Positions 1 through 8,330 of a stretch of DNA of 43,729 nt are shown piece by piece. Within the stretch, counting starts at the first letter, position 1. Each line of letters starts with the position of its first letter. The DNA lies in the NCBI RefSeq assembly GCF_003385235.1, contig NZ_PQIA01000080.1, forward strand, positions 1-43,729. The letters run 5' to 3'. The DNA comes from Amycolatopsis circi. Lineage in GTDB: Bacteria; Actinomycetota; Actinomycetes; Mycobacteriales; Pseudonocardiaceae. The translations under genes were made by a program, and so were the position numbers. The notes under the pieces are model-generated. The model saw only the letters and a program-made list of their open reading frames with translations. It was not told the origin of the DNA and searched no databases.

Positions 1-62
1 CCGTGGGCTTCCACCCGGGGGCCGCCCCGGTCCGGGCGCGGCCCCCGGGTGGAAGCCCACGG
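1..62. repeat. Perfect 25-bp inverted repeat at the left edge (probable fold-back artefact)
   Basis: Bases 1-25 are the exact reverse complement of bases 38-62, with a 12-base loop at 26-37. The right arm runs into the coding sequence of the first gene and encodes part of a conserved N-terminus. A perfect palindrome lying exactly at a sequence edge and reaching into a gene is typical of a fold-back read or assembly join. A genuine hairpin is possible but less likely. Confidence 0.8.
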
Positions 63-1407
63 CATCGACGTCATCGGCGACGGCGAGCGGCACGGCCGGG
101 CCCGCGACCTGTTCGGGGTGTGGGCCGCGCCCAACGTCAGCTACCTCAGCCTGGTGGTCGGCGGCGCGCTGGTGCTCAGCGGATTGAGCCTGCTGCAGGC
201 GCTCGCGGCGATCGTCGTGGGCAACCTGTGCTGGGCGCTCGTCGGCCTCGTCGCGGTCAGCGGCCCGGCCGCGGGCGCGCCGAGCGAGGTCATCATGCGG
301 GCGATGTTCGGCACGCGCGGCAACCGCTTCGTGATCGGGCTGAACGGCTGGCTCGTTTCGGTCTGCTACGTGGCGTTGAGCTGGTCAGCGGCCTCGGTGA
401 CCGCGTTCAGCCTGTGCTCGCGGCTCGGCATCGGGTTGAACACCCCGGGCAAGGTCCTCGTGATCGTCGCGATCGCCGCCGCGACGCTGGTGATCAGCGT
501 TTACGGCCACTCCGTGATCGTGCGCCTCTACCTGCCGCTGGCCATCGTGACGACCGCGGTTTTCCTGGTGCTGGGCGGTTTCCTGATCCCGCACACCGCG
601 TGGAGCTACCACCCCGCGACGCCGCTGCACGGAGTCGCGCTGTGGGCCGCGCTCGCCGGCGGCGTGGCGCTGGTCGCGTCCGCTTCGTTGTCCTACAACA
701 ACAGCGCGGACTTCGCACGGTATCTGCCGCGCGACACCAAACCGTTCGCCGTCGCCGCCTGGACCGCCGCCGGAGCCTTCCTGCCGAGCGTCGCGTTCAC
801 CGCGCTCGGCGCGTTCGCCGCGACCACTTTGGACATGAGCGACCCGCAATCCGCGCTGGAATCCGTTCTGCCGTCCTGGTTCACGCCGATCTTCCTGATC
901 GCGGTGATCCTCGGCGCGATCGCCAACAACGCGATGACCGTCTACAGTTCCGGCCTCGCGCTTCAGGCGATGGGCGTCCGGCTGCGCCGTTCGCGCAGCG
1001 TTCTGCTGGACGGCACCGCCGGAGTGCTGCTCACCCTGTACGCCTTGCTCGTGTCGAATTTCCTCCAGGCGGTCAACGACATGATGCAGTTGATGGTCGT
1101 CGTGCTCGGCCCGATGATGGCGATCTACGCGACCGATCTTCTGTTGCGCCGCAACCGTTACGACGGCCACGCACTCGTCGACGAAAGCCGCGGTGGTCCG
1201 TTCTGGTACGTCGGCGGCGTGCATTGGCCCGGCATCGCGGCTCTGGTCCTCGGCGCGACCGCGTCAGCCTCCTGCCTCGCCGTGCCCGGCATGTACACCG
1301 GGTTTGCGGCGAGCGCGGCTGGCGGGATCGACTTCTCGCTGCCAGCGGGAATGCTGGTTGCCGCTGCCATCTACTTGCTCGTCGGCCGCCCTCGCGTCGC
1401 CGCTTGA
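49..1407 (+). CDS. NCS1-family cytosine/purine/hydantoin-type permease (5' partial)
   Basis: About 452 residues are present, forming an integral membrane transporter with roughly 12 hydrophobic segments. The N-terminus (GIDVIGDGERHGRARDLF then VWAAPN) matches the conserved start of NCS1 transporters (CodB/PucI/Mhp1 type), which import nucleobases, hydantoins or allantoin by cation symport. The GTG at 49 is the first in-frame start but lies in the edge palindrome, so the true start and perhaps 10-20 residues are probably lost. It is followed by an acyltransferase remnant, an amidohydrolase and a flavin oxidoreductase on the same strand, so the substrate is probably a nitrogen heterocycle or amide that these enzymes degrade. 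Family assignment is firm; the substrate is inferred. Confidence 0.85.
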   Translation: MEAHGIDVIGDGERHGRARDLFGVWAAPNVSYLSLVVGGALVLSGLSLLQALAAIVVGNLCWALVGLVAVSGPAAGAPSEVIMRAMFGTRGNRFVIGLNGWLVSVCYVALSWSAASVTAFSLCSRLGIGLNTPGKVLVIVAIAAATLVISVYGHSVIVRLYLPLAIVTTAVFLVLGGFLIPHTAWSYHPATPLHGVALWAALAGGVALVASASLSYNNSADFARYLPRDTKPFAVAAWTAAGAFLPSVAFTALGAFAATTLDMSDPQSALESVLPSWFTPIFLIAVILGAIANNAMTVYSSGLALQAMGVRLRRSRSVLLDGTAGVLLTLYALLVSNFLQAVNDMMQLMVVVLGPMMAIYATDLLLRRNRYDGHALVDESRGGPFWYVGGVHWPGIAALVLGATASASCLAVPGMYTGFAASAAGGIDFSLPAGMLVAAAIYLLVGRPRVAA

Positions 1408-1427
1408 CCTCAATCGCAAGGAAGAGA

Positions 1428-1532
1428 ATGCACCTGCTCGGCCCGGCGGAAGTACCCATCCTCGATCACGAAGAAGGTTTCCTGTTGCACACCAACCACT
1501 TCCTCTCCGACCCGACGGTGGTGACCCGATGA
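1428..1532 (+). pseudogene. Remnant of a peptidase C45 / acyl-CoA:6-APA acyltransferase-like gene
   Basis: This 34-codon reading frame starts at an ATG with a GGAAGAG ribosome site and ends in TGA overlapping the amidohydrolase ATG (ATGA). Its core, EGFLLHTNHFLSDP, resembles the HTNHF segment found mid-protein in C45 autoproteolytic acyltransferases/hydrolases, normally about 350 residues long. The catalytic N-terminal cysteine region and the C-terminal third are absent. The simplest reading is an in-frame deletion that left a stub, perhaps kept because it couples translation to the next gene. It could also be a short functional leader. The family call rests on this one motif. Confidence 0.5.
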
Positions 1533-3121
1533 CCCCGGTGCACTACCGCGGCGGCCGGATCTTCACCGCGAGCGCGTCCGGCTGGGCGGAATCCATGGTC
1601 GTGCGCGGCGAGACCATCGAATACGTCGGCAGCACCGCGGAGGCCGACCGGATCGAGGCACGGGTGGTCGACCTGGACGGCGCCTTCGTGCTGCCCGGTT
1701 TTGTCGACGCGCACACGCATCTGGTGTCGATGGGCGAAGCACTGGAGCAGGTGGACCTGTTCTCCGCCACGTCCCCCGAGGACATCCAGCAGCGGCTCGC
1801 CCGCGCCGCCGCCGACGATCCGTCCGCACCGCGAATCCTGGGCCGCAGCTGGCTTTTCGACGCACTCGGCGGGCAAGCGCCGCACCGGCAGCTGATCGAC
1901 GCGGTCATCCCGGACCGGCCGGTCTACCTCGCCGCGAACGACGTCCACTCCGCGTGGGTCAACAGCGCCGCCCTGCGCGAGCTGGGCATCGACCGCGACA
2001 CCCCGGACCCGCTCGACGGACGCATCGGCCGCGACTCGACCGGCGAACCGGACGGCATGCTCTACGAAACCGCTGCGCTGCAACTGATGCGGCACTTCCT
2101 CGACGAACAGACCAGCGACGCCGACCGAGACCGTGCCCTGGCGTCGGCGTTCGCGCACTACCTCTCGGACGGCGTCACGACCGCTGTCGACATGGCGCTC
2201 ACCGAGACCGACCTCGCCGCCCTGGAGCGAGCCCTCGAAGGCGGACGGCTCCCCCTGCGCGTCGCCGGACATTGGCTGATCGAGCGCACCGGCAACACCC
2301 GGGACGACCTCCGGCAGGTCGAGCGCGCGGCCGAGTTGAGCGCGCGGCTGTCCGGGCCGTGGCTCCGGGTGGCCGGGATCAAGCTGATGGTCGACGGAGT
2401 CATCGACACCTGTACTGCGGCCATGAAGAAACCGTTCGCCGACGGCAGTCACCCGGGGCCGTTGTGGCCGCCGGAAGCGCTGGCCCCGGTCGTCGCGGCG
2501 GCGGACGCGGCAGGTCTGCAGGTCGCGATGCACGCCATCGGCGACGAAGCGTCGGACATCGCGCTGACGGCGCTGGAGCACGCCATCAAGGTGAACGGAC
2601 CGCGCGACCGGCGGCATCGGCTCGAACACCTCGAGACGGTGACCGCGGAAAACGTCAAGCGGCTGGCCGAACTCGGTGCCGTCGCGTCGATGCAGCCGGT
2701 GCACGCCGACCCGGCGATCCAGGAAAACTGGCGCGCGAAACTGGGCGACGACCGCGTGCAGCGCGGCTTCCCGTGGCCGGAACTGACCGCCGCCGGCGCC
2801 GTACTCGCGTTCGGTTCCGACGCCCCGACCGCGCCGCATCCGCCGTTGCCGAACATGTACATCGCGACGACCCGCCGGTCCGCGCTGAACCCCGAACTCG
2901 AACCGAACCTGCCGGAATACGCCCTGCCCTTGGCCGAAGCCCTCGCCCACGGCACCCGCGACGCCGCGTATGCGTGCCGGTGGGACGGGTTGACCGGACA
3001 GCTCGCAGCGGGCTTGGCGGCGGATTTCGTTGTGCTGGACGTCGATCCGTTCACCGAAGCACCGGACGCGCTGCTGCGGGCCAGGGTGCGGCAGACCTTC
3101 GTGGCGGGCAAATCAGATTGA
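1529..3121 (+). CDS. Amidohydrolase (Amidohydro_3, YtcJ-like)
   Basis: The product has 530 residues. It is a cytoplasmic metal-dependent hydrolase of the amidohydrolase superfamily. Visible marks are the metal-binding GFVDAHTHL near residues 54-62, IKLMVDG near 285 (the lysine is the usual carbamylated bridge), MHAIGDEA, RLEHLETV and the C-terminal aspartate in FGSDAP. Length suits the YtcJ/NfdA-like group, which acts on N-substituted formamides and similar amides. The start is the ATG at 1529, overlapping the stop of the upstream remnant; the longer open frame upstream overlaps the permease and is not credible. Downstream is a flavin oxidoreductase 32 bases away. The substrate is unknown, but the neighbouring NCS1 permease suggests an imported heterocycle or amide. 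Confidence 0.85.
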   Translation: MTPVHYRGGRIFTASASGWAESMVVRGETIEYVGSTAEADRIEARVVDLDGAFVLPGFVDAHTHLVSMGEALEQVDLFSATSPEDIQQRLARAAADDPSAPRILGRSWLFDALGGQAPHRQLIDAVIPDRPVYLAANDVHSAWVNSAALRELGIDRDTPDPLDGRIGRDSTGEPDGMLYETAALQLMRHFLDEQTSDADRDRALASAFAHYLSDGVTTAVDMALTETDLAALERALEGGRLPLRVAGHWLIERTGNTRDDLRQVERAAELSARLSGPWLRVAGIKLMVDGVIDTCTAAMKKPFADGSHPGPLWPPEALAPVVAAADAAGLQVAMHAIGDEASDIALTALEHAIKVNGPRDRRHRLEHLETVTAENVKRLAELGAVASMQPVHADPAIQENWRAKLGDDRVQRGFPWPELTAAGAVLAFGSDAPTAPHPPLPNMYIATTRRSALNPELEPNLPEYALPLAEALAHGTRDAAYACRWDGLTGQLAAGLAADFVVLDVDPFTEAPDALLRARVRQTFVAGKSD

Positions 3122-3153
3122 CGCGTCCGCCGGGGCTGGGCAGGGTGGCAGGC

Positions 3154-4035
3154 ATGCGTTTCTCGGTCTGCATCCCGAACTTCGGCGACTTCGCCGACCC
3201 GCGCGCGGTGGCTCGCGTCGCCACGGCGGCGGAAGAGGCGGGCTGGGACGGCCTGTTCGTCTGGGACCACGTGGTGCTGGACAAACGTCCCGGCCGCCTC
3301 TTCGGCGACCCGTGGATCCTGCTCACCGCCGCCGCGCTCGCCACCAGCCGGATCCAGCTCGGCCCCATGGTCACGCCCGTCGCGCGCCGCCGCCCGCAGC
3401 AGCTCGCCCGCGTGGTGTCCACTTTGGACCAGCTGTCCGGCGGCCGGGTGGTGTTCGGCGTCGGGCTCGGCGCGCCGCTGGAGGCGGAGTTCGGCGACTT
3501 CGGCGAGTCCGCCGACCCAAAAGTGGTCGCCGAGAAGCTGGACGAGGGCCTCGACCTGATCACCCGGTTTTGGACCGGCGAACCGGTGACGTTCTCCGGC
3601 AAGCACTTCACCGCCCGCGACATCACGCTGCTTCCGACGCCGGTGCAGCGCCCGCGGCCGCCGGTCTGGGTGGCGGGCCGGTGGCCGAACCGCCGCCCGA
3701 TGCGCCGCGCGGCTCGCTGGGACGGCGTGGTGCCGATCTTCGAATCCGCTGGCGCCAAGGGTTTGCCGGACGTCGCCGAGGTGCGCGACCTGATCGCCTA
3801 CATCCGGAGCGAACGGGACTCCGACGCACCGTTCGACGTGGTCTTCGGCGGAACCAGCCCCGCCGACCCGGTCCAGGCGCGAAGCGTCGTCGAACCGTTC
3901 GCCGAGGCCGGTGTCACGTGGTGGGAGGAGAGCCTTCCGTTCGGGGGTCCGGAAGAGGACAAGCTGGAACCCGTGCTGCGCCGGGTCGAGGCCGGGCCGC
4001 CCGCGGTCGCCTCAGGTCCGATGCCAGGGGCTTAA
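3154..4035 (+). CDS. LLM-class (luciferase-like) flavin-dependent oxidoreductase
   Basis: The product has 293 residues and the TIM-barrel bacterial luciferase-like pattern: FSVCIPNFGDF at the N-terminus, AEEAGWDGLFVWDH near 25-40, then RIQLGPMVTPVARRRPQQLAR and LSGGRVVFGVGLG. These proteins use FMN or coenzyme F420; the family alone does not say which, nor the substrate. The ATG at 3154 begins at the conserved first strand. It is the last gene of the operon with the permease and amidohydrolase, and a long hairpin lies 72 bases after its stop. The C-terminal tail, about 20 residues rich in Pro, Ala and Gly, is probably unstructured. Confidence 0.85.
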   Translation: MRFSVCIPNFGDFADPRAVARVATAAEEAGWDGLFVWDHVVLDKRPGRLFGDPWILLTAAALATSRIQLGPMVTPVARRRPQQLARVVSTLDQLSGGRVVFGVGLGAPLEAEFGDFGESADPKVVAEKLDEGLDLITRFWTGEPVTFSGKHFTARDITLLPTPVQRPRPPVWVAGRWPNRRPMRRAARWDGVVPIFESAGAKGLPDVAEVRDLIAYIRSERDSDAPFDVVFGGTSPADPVQARSVVEPFAEAGVTWWEESLPFGGPEEDKLEPVLRRVEAGPPAVASGPMPGA

Positions 4036-4106
4036 GGCGGCGGTGTGGGTGCGGCTTGGAGGGGTGTCTGTCCTGGTCGCGGGGTTGGCGAGGGCCACGT
4101 GCGGGG

Positions 4107-4175
4107 TGCTGCTGTCCGTGAGGGGAACCCTGGGGGACTCTGATTCCCTCGGGGTTCCCCTCACGGACAGCAGCA
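4107..4175. repeat. 24-bp-arm palindrome, GTGAGGGGAACC family; likely terminator
   Basis: Arms 4107-4130 and 4152-4175 pair over 24 bases around a 21-base loop that itself contains GGGGACTC / GATTCCC. The core GTGAGGGGAACCC ... GGGTTCCCCTCAC recurs near 4284-4330 and 25717-25790. It lies just after the flavin oxidoreductase and probably ends that transcript, although it has no U-tract. Confidence 0.8.
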
Positions 4176-4283
4176 AGCGGCCACGAAGGCATGGGGCGGG
4201 CATTTCGGCGAGGTTGGCGCCTTGTGGACGGTCGGCATGCCGAGGCCGCACGGCCTAAGTCCCTGGCATTGGGAATGCGGGTC

Positions 4284-4330
4284 GTGAGGGGAACCCCGAG
4301 GGAATCAGAGTCCGTGAAGGTTCCCCTCAC
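4284..4330. repeat. Second GTGAGGGGAACC palindrome, overlapping the MarR stop codon
   Basis: Arms 4284-4295 and 4319-4330 are perfect 12-base complements. The right arm contains the TGA stop of the minus-strand MarR gene (4327-4329), so this repeat supplies the end of that gene. It may act as a bidirectional terminator between convergent genes. Confidence 0.75.
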
Positions 4331-4788
4331 GGACGCGGCTGCTCCGACTCCGCCAGCGCGTCGATCGCTCCCACCAGCTCGTTCAACGCGGGCACCGCGG
4401 CCGCGATCAGATGCCGCCACGCCGGATGCACCCCGTCCAGCGCCGCCGCCAGGATCGCGGCGTTGTGCCCCTGCCACCGCTCGACCGCGGCGCGGCCGGT
4501 GTCGGTGAGTTCGAGCGCCACCGTCCGCCGGTCGTCGCCGCCGCTGGTGCGGGTGACGAGGTCCCGCGAACGCAGCCCGGTGACCATCGTGGTCACCGAG
4601 TTCGGCGCGAGCTTCAGCAATTGCGCGATCCGGCTCGGGCGCGCACCGGGATTCTCGAAGAGGCAGGACAGCAGTTCCAGCTGCGCCACCGACAACGTGT
4701 TGTCCGGATCGGCAGTGCGCGCGGCCCGTCGCATGGCCCGCCGGAGCCGGGCGACGACGTCGGCGAGCGCGGGTTCCGGCGCGGTCAC
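4327..4788 (-). CDS. MarR-family transcriptional regulator
   Basis: The product has 153 residues and a winged helix: LSVAQLELLSCLFENPGARP, then PSRIAQLLKLAPNSVTTMV as the recognition region, then RDLVTRTSGGDDRRTVALEL as the wing with the typical DDRR motif. The start is taken as the GTG at 4788 because it overlaps the stop of the upstream exporter gene (GTGA), which means translational coupling. It probably represses the exporter and itself by binding the palindrome at 6160-6182, with an exported drug or phenolic compound as inducer. The stop lies inside a palindromic repeat. The longer frame upstream is a shadow of the exporter gene. Confidence 0.88.
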   Translation of the reverse strand: MTAPEPALADVVARLRRAMRRAARTADPDNTLSVAQLELLSCLFENPGARPSRIAQLLKLAPNSVTTMVTGLRSRDLVTRTSGGDDRRTVALELTDTGRAAVERWQGHNAAILAAALDGVHPAWRHLIAAAVPALNELVGAIDALAESEQPRP

Positions 4789-6143
4789 CGGGCCCGCTCG
4801 GGGCGCGCCGCCAGCCCGGTCGCCGCGGCCAGGACACCGGCCCCGGCCAGGACCGCCAGCGCGGCCGTTTCCCCGCCGGTGTGCAGGCACAGTGTCACCA
4901 GCGCCACGCCGAGCGCCGTCCCCAGTCCGCGCGCCATGTTCACCAGTCCTCCTCCGGTGGCCGACATCCGCGCCGGGATCGCGCTCATGACAGCCGAGTT
5001 GTTGGCCGGAATGAACACTCCCAGACCGAGCCCGGCCACCACCAGCGACACGCCCACCTCCCAAGGAGCGGACGCCGGTCCCAATCCCACGCACCCGACC
5101 GCCGCGACGAGCGCCCCCAGCACGGTGCGTCCGCGCGAACCGAGCCGCTTCGGCAGCACCCGGTCGGCCAGCACCGCCGCCACCGCGAACCCGGCGGGAA
5201 GACACGTCAGCACCGCTCCGGTCCCGCCCGCCGTCCCGAGCACCTGCGGCAGCAACGTCAGCGGCCCGAACAAGACGAGGTATCCGCACAGCGCCCCGGC
5301 CAGCCCCAGCGACACCACCGGCGGCCGCAGCACCGACAGCTGCAGCACCGGGCTGCTCGCCGCCTTTTCCCGCAGCACGAACCCGATCGCGGCGAAGACC
5401 GTCGCCCCGGCCAGCACGACGAGCAGCCACCCCGGCATCTCCAGCCCGGACACCCCGGAAATCACCAGCAGCAACGCCGTCGACGCGGTCGCCAGCAATC
5501 CGACGCCAGCCCCGTCGAAGCGACCCAGCGGAGTGCGCTCGCGAGTGCGCGGCAGCAGATACCGCCCCGCGATCAGCCCGGCGAGACCGACCGGCGCGTT
5601 GACCAGGAAGACCCACCGCCAGCCGACGGTGTCGACCAGCAGCCCGCCCACTGCGGGCCCGAGCGCGAGCCCCAGCGCCTGCGCCGCAGCCTGCACCCCG
5701 AGCGCGGCCCGCGCCCGGTCTTCGCGCACGCTGCGCACCACCAGCGCGACGCTGTTGGCCTGCAACATCGCCGCGCCGATCGCCTGCACGACCCGGAACG
5801 CGACCAGCCAACCGAGCGTCGGAGCGAGCCCGCACGCGACGGACGCGACGGTGAACACGCCGAACCCCTGCACGTACGTGAGCTTCCGCCCGACCGCATC
5901 AGCGATCCGCCCGACCGCGGCCAGCAATCCCACCAGCGCGAGCAGATATGCCAGCGACACCCATTGGACGGCGGCCAGCGGAGCCCCGTACTCGTGCTGC
6001 AACGCGGGGAAAGTGAGCGTGACGATGCTGGCGTCGAGCTGCCCCATGAACGCCCCGAAACACACCGCGCCGACCGCGAACCACCCAGCATTCGGATGAT
6101 CCCGCACGACCGCCGGCCGAGCCCGCTCCAGGCCGATCGTCAC
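4785..6143 (-). CDS. MFS drug exporter, DHA2 (14-TMS) type
   Basis: The product has 452 residues, very hydrophobic, with around 14 predicted membrane segments. Signature pieces are MGQLDASIVTLTFPAL in the first helix, VGRIADAVGRK in the loop between helices 2 and 3, and the motif-C-like LGLALGPAVGGLL followed by GWRWVFLVNAP, as in QacA/EmrB-type proton antiporters. The start is GTG at 6143 with GGGAGG upstream. It is the first gene of a two-gene operon with a MarR regulator. A perfect inverted repeat lies 16-39 bases upstream of the start. It likely exports a toxic small molecule; which one cannot be told. Confidence 0.88.
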   Translation of the reverse strand: MTIGLERARPAVVRDHPNAGWFAVGAVCFGAFMGQLDASIVTLTFPALQHEYGAPLAAVQWVSLAYLLALVGLLAAVGRIADAVGRKLTYVQGFGVFTVASVACGLAPTLGWLVAFRVVQAIGAAMLQANSVALVVRSVREDRARAALGVQAAAQALGLALGPAVGGLLVDTVGWRWVFLVNAPVGLAGLIAGRYLLPRTRERTPLGRFDGAGVGLLATASTALLLVISGVSGLEMPGWLLVVLAGATVFAAIGFVLREKAASSPVLQLSVLRPPVVSLGLAGALCGYLVLFGPLTLLPQVLGTAGGTGAVLTCLPAGFAVAAVLADRVLPKRLGSRGRTVLGALVAAVGCVGLGPASAPWEVGVSLVVAGLGLGVFIPANNSAVMSAIPARMSATGGGLVNMARGLGTALGVALVTLCLHTGGETAALAVLAGAGVLAAATGLAARPERAR

Positions 6144-6159
6144 TGCCGCCTCCCGCTCA

Positions 6160-6182
6160 AGTAGTTCTGCTACAGAACTACT
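6160..6182 (-). promoter_or_regulatory. Predicted MarR operator
   Basis: AGTAGTTCTG and CAGAACTACT are perfect 10-base inverted arms around a 3-base centre, placed just upstream of the exporter GTG. AT-richness and position fit a repressor site controlling the exporter-MarR operon. The promoter hexamers were not identified with certainty. Confidence 0.75.
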
Positions 6183-6284
6183 GTAAGGGATGTACGTACA
6201 TATGGCAGCGCCGGCGTGATGGCGTTTGCGTGAGAATCGGGGTGAGATAGGTCGCCTGCCGAGTTAACTGAAGGTAACGACGCC

Positions 6285-6866
6285 TCACATGATGGGGCGT
6301 TCCTCGTCGTCGTCCTCGTCGTCCTCCTCGCTGAAGTCCTGCGCGATGCCCACAAGCCGGGTCAGGAAATCGGGGACGTCCTTCGCGATCTCGCCCGGCC
6401 CGATGGAGTCGATCGAGCCGTCGTAGACCTGGTCCACGACGGCGCCGACCGGCAGCCGGAACACGGTCCCGCTGCGGTATCCGACCGCGAACATGCGCCC
6501 GCCGCCGTCCGAGGCGAACACGACGAGCCGCTCGTCGGTGACTTCGGGAGCCCAGGCGGGAATGTCGCTGCGGTGCAGACTGTTCAGCACCAAGTCGAGG
6601 GAGTGAATGAAGTAAGCGTTGTGCAGGTGCGCGAAGCTGGCTTCCCTGATGGACGCGTACAGCTCAAGCAGCGCCCGCGGCAGTGGCGGATCGACCTCTT
6701 CGGCTTTCCTCAGCGCGACGGAATCGACCTCGTCCGACACGGTGTCCGGCTCAAGCTCGCCAAAGCGGGCGAAGATGGCCTGAATACGGGGCATATAGCC
6801 GTCGATCGCTTGGCGCATCTCGTCGCGCCACTGCAAGTAATCCACTCCGGAGACGCTACGGTGCAC
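6285..6866 (-). CDS. SUKH (SMI1/KNR4)-like protein
   Basis: The product has 193 residues and is soluble, with no signal peptide. The middle and end (PPLPRALLELYASI, then VVFASDGGGRMFAVGY, FRLPVGAV, and DVPDFLTRLVGIAQDF) follow the layout of SUKH/SMI1-KNR4 domains, which are often immunity proteins against secreted toxins or general stress scaffolds. The C-terminus is very acidic (EEDDEDDDEE). The GTG at 6866 is the first in-frame start; an internal GTG seven codons later is an alternative. No toxin gene is seen beside it, so an immunity role is not supported here. It lies 41 bases after the M14 peptidase on the same strand. The family call is by pattern only. Confidence 0.55.
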   Translation of the reverse strand: MHRSVSGVDYLQWRDEMRQAIDGYMPRIQAIFARFGELEPDTVSDEVDSVALRKAEEVDPPLPRALLELYASIREASFAHLHNAYFIHSLDLVLNSLHRSDIPAWAPEVTDERLVVFASDGGGRMFAVGYRSGTVFRLPVGAVVDQVYDGSIDSIGPGEIAKDVPDFLTRLVGIAQDFSEEDDEDDDEERPIM

Positions 6867-6907
6867 CCAGGCGGCACGTGCCTGAGTGCACCGCGCTCAA
6901 TCACACC

Positions 6908-8221
6908 TCACTGCTGATAAGGAGCCGCCGCGGACTGGGCCGCGGTGATCAACGCGCCCTTGTTCTTCGGCCAGAACGTGCTGTCCACGCACGAGTACCG
7001 CGGCAAGAACCCGCCACAGCTGCCGCTCTGTCCGCCCATCTCGAACGTGAAGCTCGCGACCCCCAGCGCACCGTAGGTGAAGTCGTCCGTCGTGCCGCTG
7101 GTCGAGTAGCCGACGGTTTCCGTGTTGGTCCCCACCAGATACCCGTTCGAGTCGCTGAACTTCGCGCCGAGCTTGCGCAGCGCGGCGTCGTTCGGCGCAG
7201 GATCGGACGTGAATCCCCACGGAACGATGATGTCGTTTCCGTAGCTGTGCAAAGTGATCATTGTGCCGCGAGCGGTGTCGGGAGCCGGGTCGTTGTCGCC
7301 GCTGCCGCGTTGCTCCGGGTAGATCGCGCGGAAGAACTGTTCCAGCGCCTGCACTTCCGGTTCCGATCCGGCACCCGGGCCCTGGTACGTCTCCGCGCAC
7401 GGCGAGTCCGAGTCCGCACCCCAGCGGAAGGTCGAGTTGCGGTTCAGGTCGATGCCGATGTTCGTCCCGCCGCAATTGCCGTTGCTGGTGTTCGCGTTCT
7501 TGCGCTGCAGTTTCGGCGAGTTGCCGCCGGACGCGACGATGTCGACGCCGTCCGGGTTCGAGATCGGCACCACCCACACCTCGGTGGTGTCCAAAATGGA
7601 CGTCGCGGTGGCGTCGGCGCCGTAACCGTCGGCGAGGTAGTCGATCCAGCGCCAGGCCACTTCGCCAGTGGAGATCTCCCGGGCGTGGATCTGCGCCATC
7701 AGCACGAATTTCGGCTTCGGCGATTTCGTGGACAGCGTGCAGTCGCCGTCCTGCTTCTTGGTCAGGCAGATCGCGTTGATGTCATGGCCGCCCTTGCCCT
7801 GTGTCTTCCGCCACGACTGGCCGAGCGTGTACTCCGTCGCCAGATCCGGGTGCGCCGCCGCGACTTTCGCCAGGTGCGCTTCCTGCGCCGCAACAGTCCG
7901 GTAGCCGCCGTAGAACGTGTCGCCCGCGGCGCGGGTCGTCACACCTTTGTAGACAGTGTCGAAGAATTCCGGCGCATAGCCCCGGTCCCGCAACTGCCCG
8001 GCGACCGCCTGGTTCCCGACCACGTAAGCCACACCCGGACTGGTCCCCGCGACGTCGAACCCGGCGCGAGCCAGGGAAGCCGCCTCAGCGGGGGTAGCGG
8101 GTACGCGCCACGAAACCGGATCGTCCGGCGCGGCGGCGGCCGCGGCGGTCGTGGTGCCGCCGAGTGCGACCAGCACCCCGACGACGCTGAGAGTGAGCCG
8201 GATCGAGTACTTGCCCGCCAT
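6908..8221 (-). CDS. Secreted zinc carboxypeptidase, M14 family
   Basis: The product has 437 residues. The N-terminus has a signal peptide (hydrophobic LTLSVVGVLVALGG, then an Ala-rich cleavage region at about 25-31). Zinc ligands are visible as HAREIS (HxxE) near 174-179 and the His of TLHSYGND; DLNRN carries the substrate-binding Arg, and the catalytic Glu is in FTFEMGGQ. Several cysteines suggest extracellular disulfides. This is the SGR/carboxypeptidase T type of actinomycetes, which removes C-terminal residues from peptides outside the cell. The ATG at 8221 has GGAG in front. Nearby is another secreted peptidase-fold gene, but they are probably separate transcripts. Confidence 0.92.
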   Translation of the reverse strand: MAGKYSIRLTLSVVGVLVALGGTTTAAAAAAPDDPVSWRVPATPAEAASLARAGFDVAGTSPGVAYVVGNQAVAGQLRDRGYAPEFFDTVYKGVTTRAAGDTFYGGYRTVAAQEAHLAKVAAAHPDLATEYTLGQSWRKTQGKGGHDINAICLTKKQDGDCTLSTKSPKPKFVLMAQIHAREISTGEVAWRWIDYLADGYGADATATSILDTTEVWVVPISNPDGVDIVASGGNSPKLQRKNANTSNGNCGGTNIGIDLNRNSTFRWGADSDSPCAETYQGPGAGSEPEVQALEQFFRAIYPEQRGSGDNDPAPDTARGTMITLHSYGNDIIVPWGFTSDPAPNDAALRKLGAKFSDSNGYLVGTNTETVGYSTSGTTDDFTYGALGVASFTFEMGGQSGSCGGFLPRYSCVDSTFWPKNKGALITAAQSAAAPYQQ

Positions 8222-8330
8222 CGGAGCTCCTCACGCAGCGAAGGAAGGTCACCACGTGCGGACGGTGACCGTTCGGCAGCGCACAGTGTGCTCTTCGGGA
8301 CGAATCCGGCCCACCTCCGAAAGTCGGGTG

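Noticed and set aside
3..1532. Plus-strand frame of 509 codons across the permease
   Set aside because: Only the last 34 codons resemble a protein family; the rest is an out-of-frame shadow of the NCS1 gene.
1466..2950. Minus-strand open frame of 494 codons opposite the amidohydrolase
   Set aside because: Low-complexity Arg/Gly/Val composition without motifs; shadow of the real gene.
4881..6164. Plus-strand frame of 427 codons opposite the DHA2 exporter
   Set aside because: Gln/Arg/His-rich composition typical of antisense shadow in GC-rich DNA.
6285..6866. SUKH-like protein as an immunity gene of a toxin system
   Set aside because: No toxin, secretion or polymorphic-toxin gene lies beside it, so the role is not supported.
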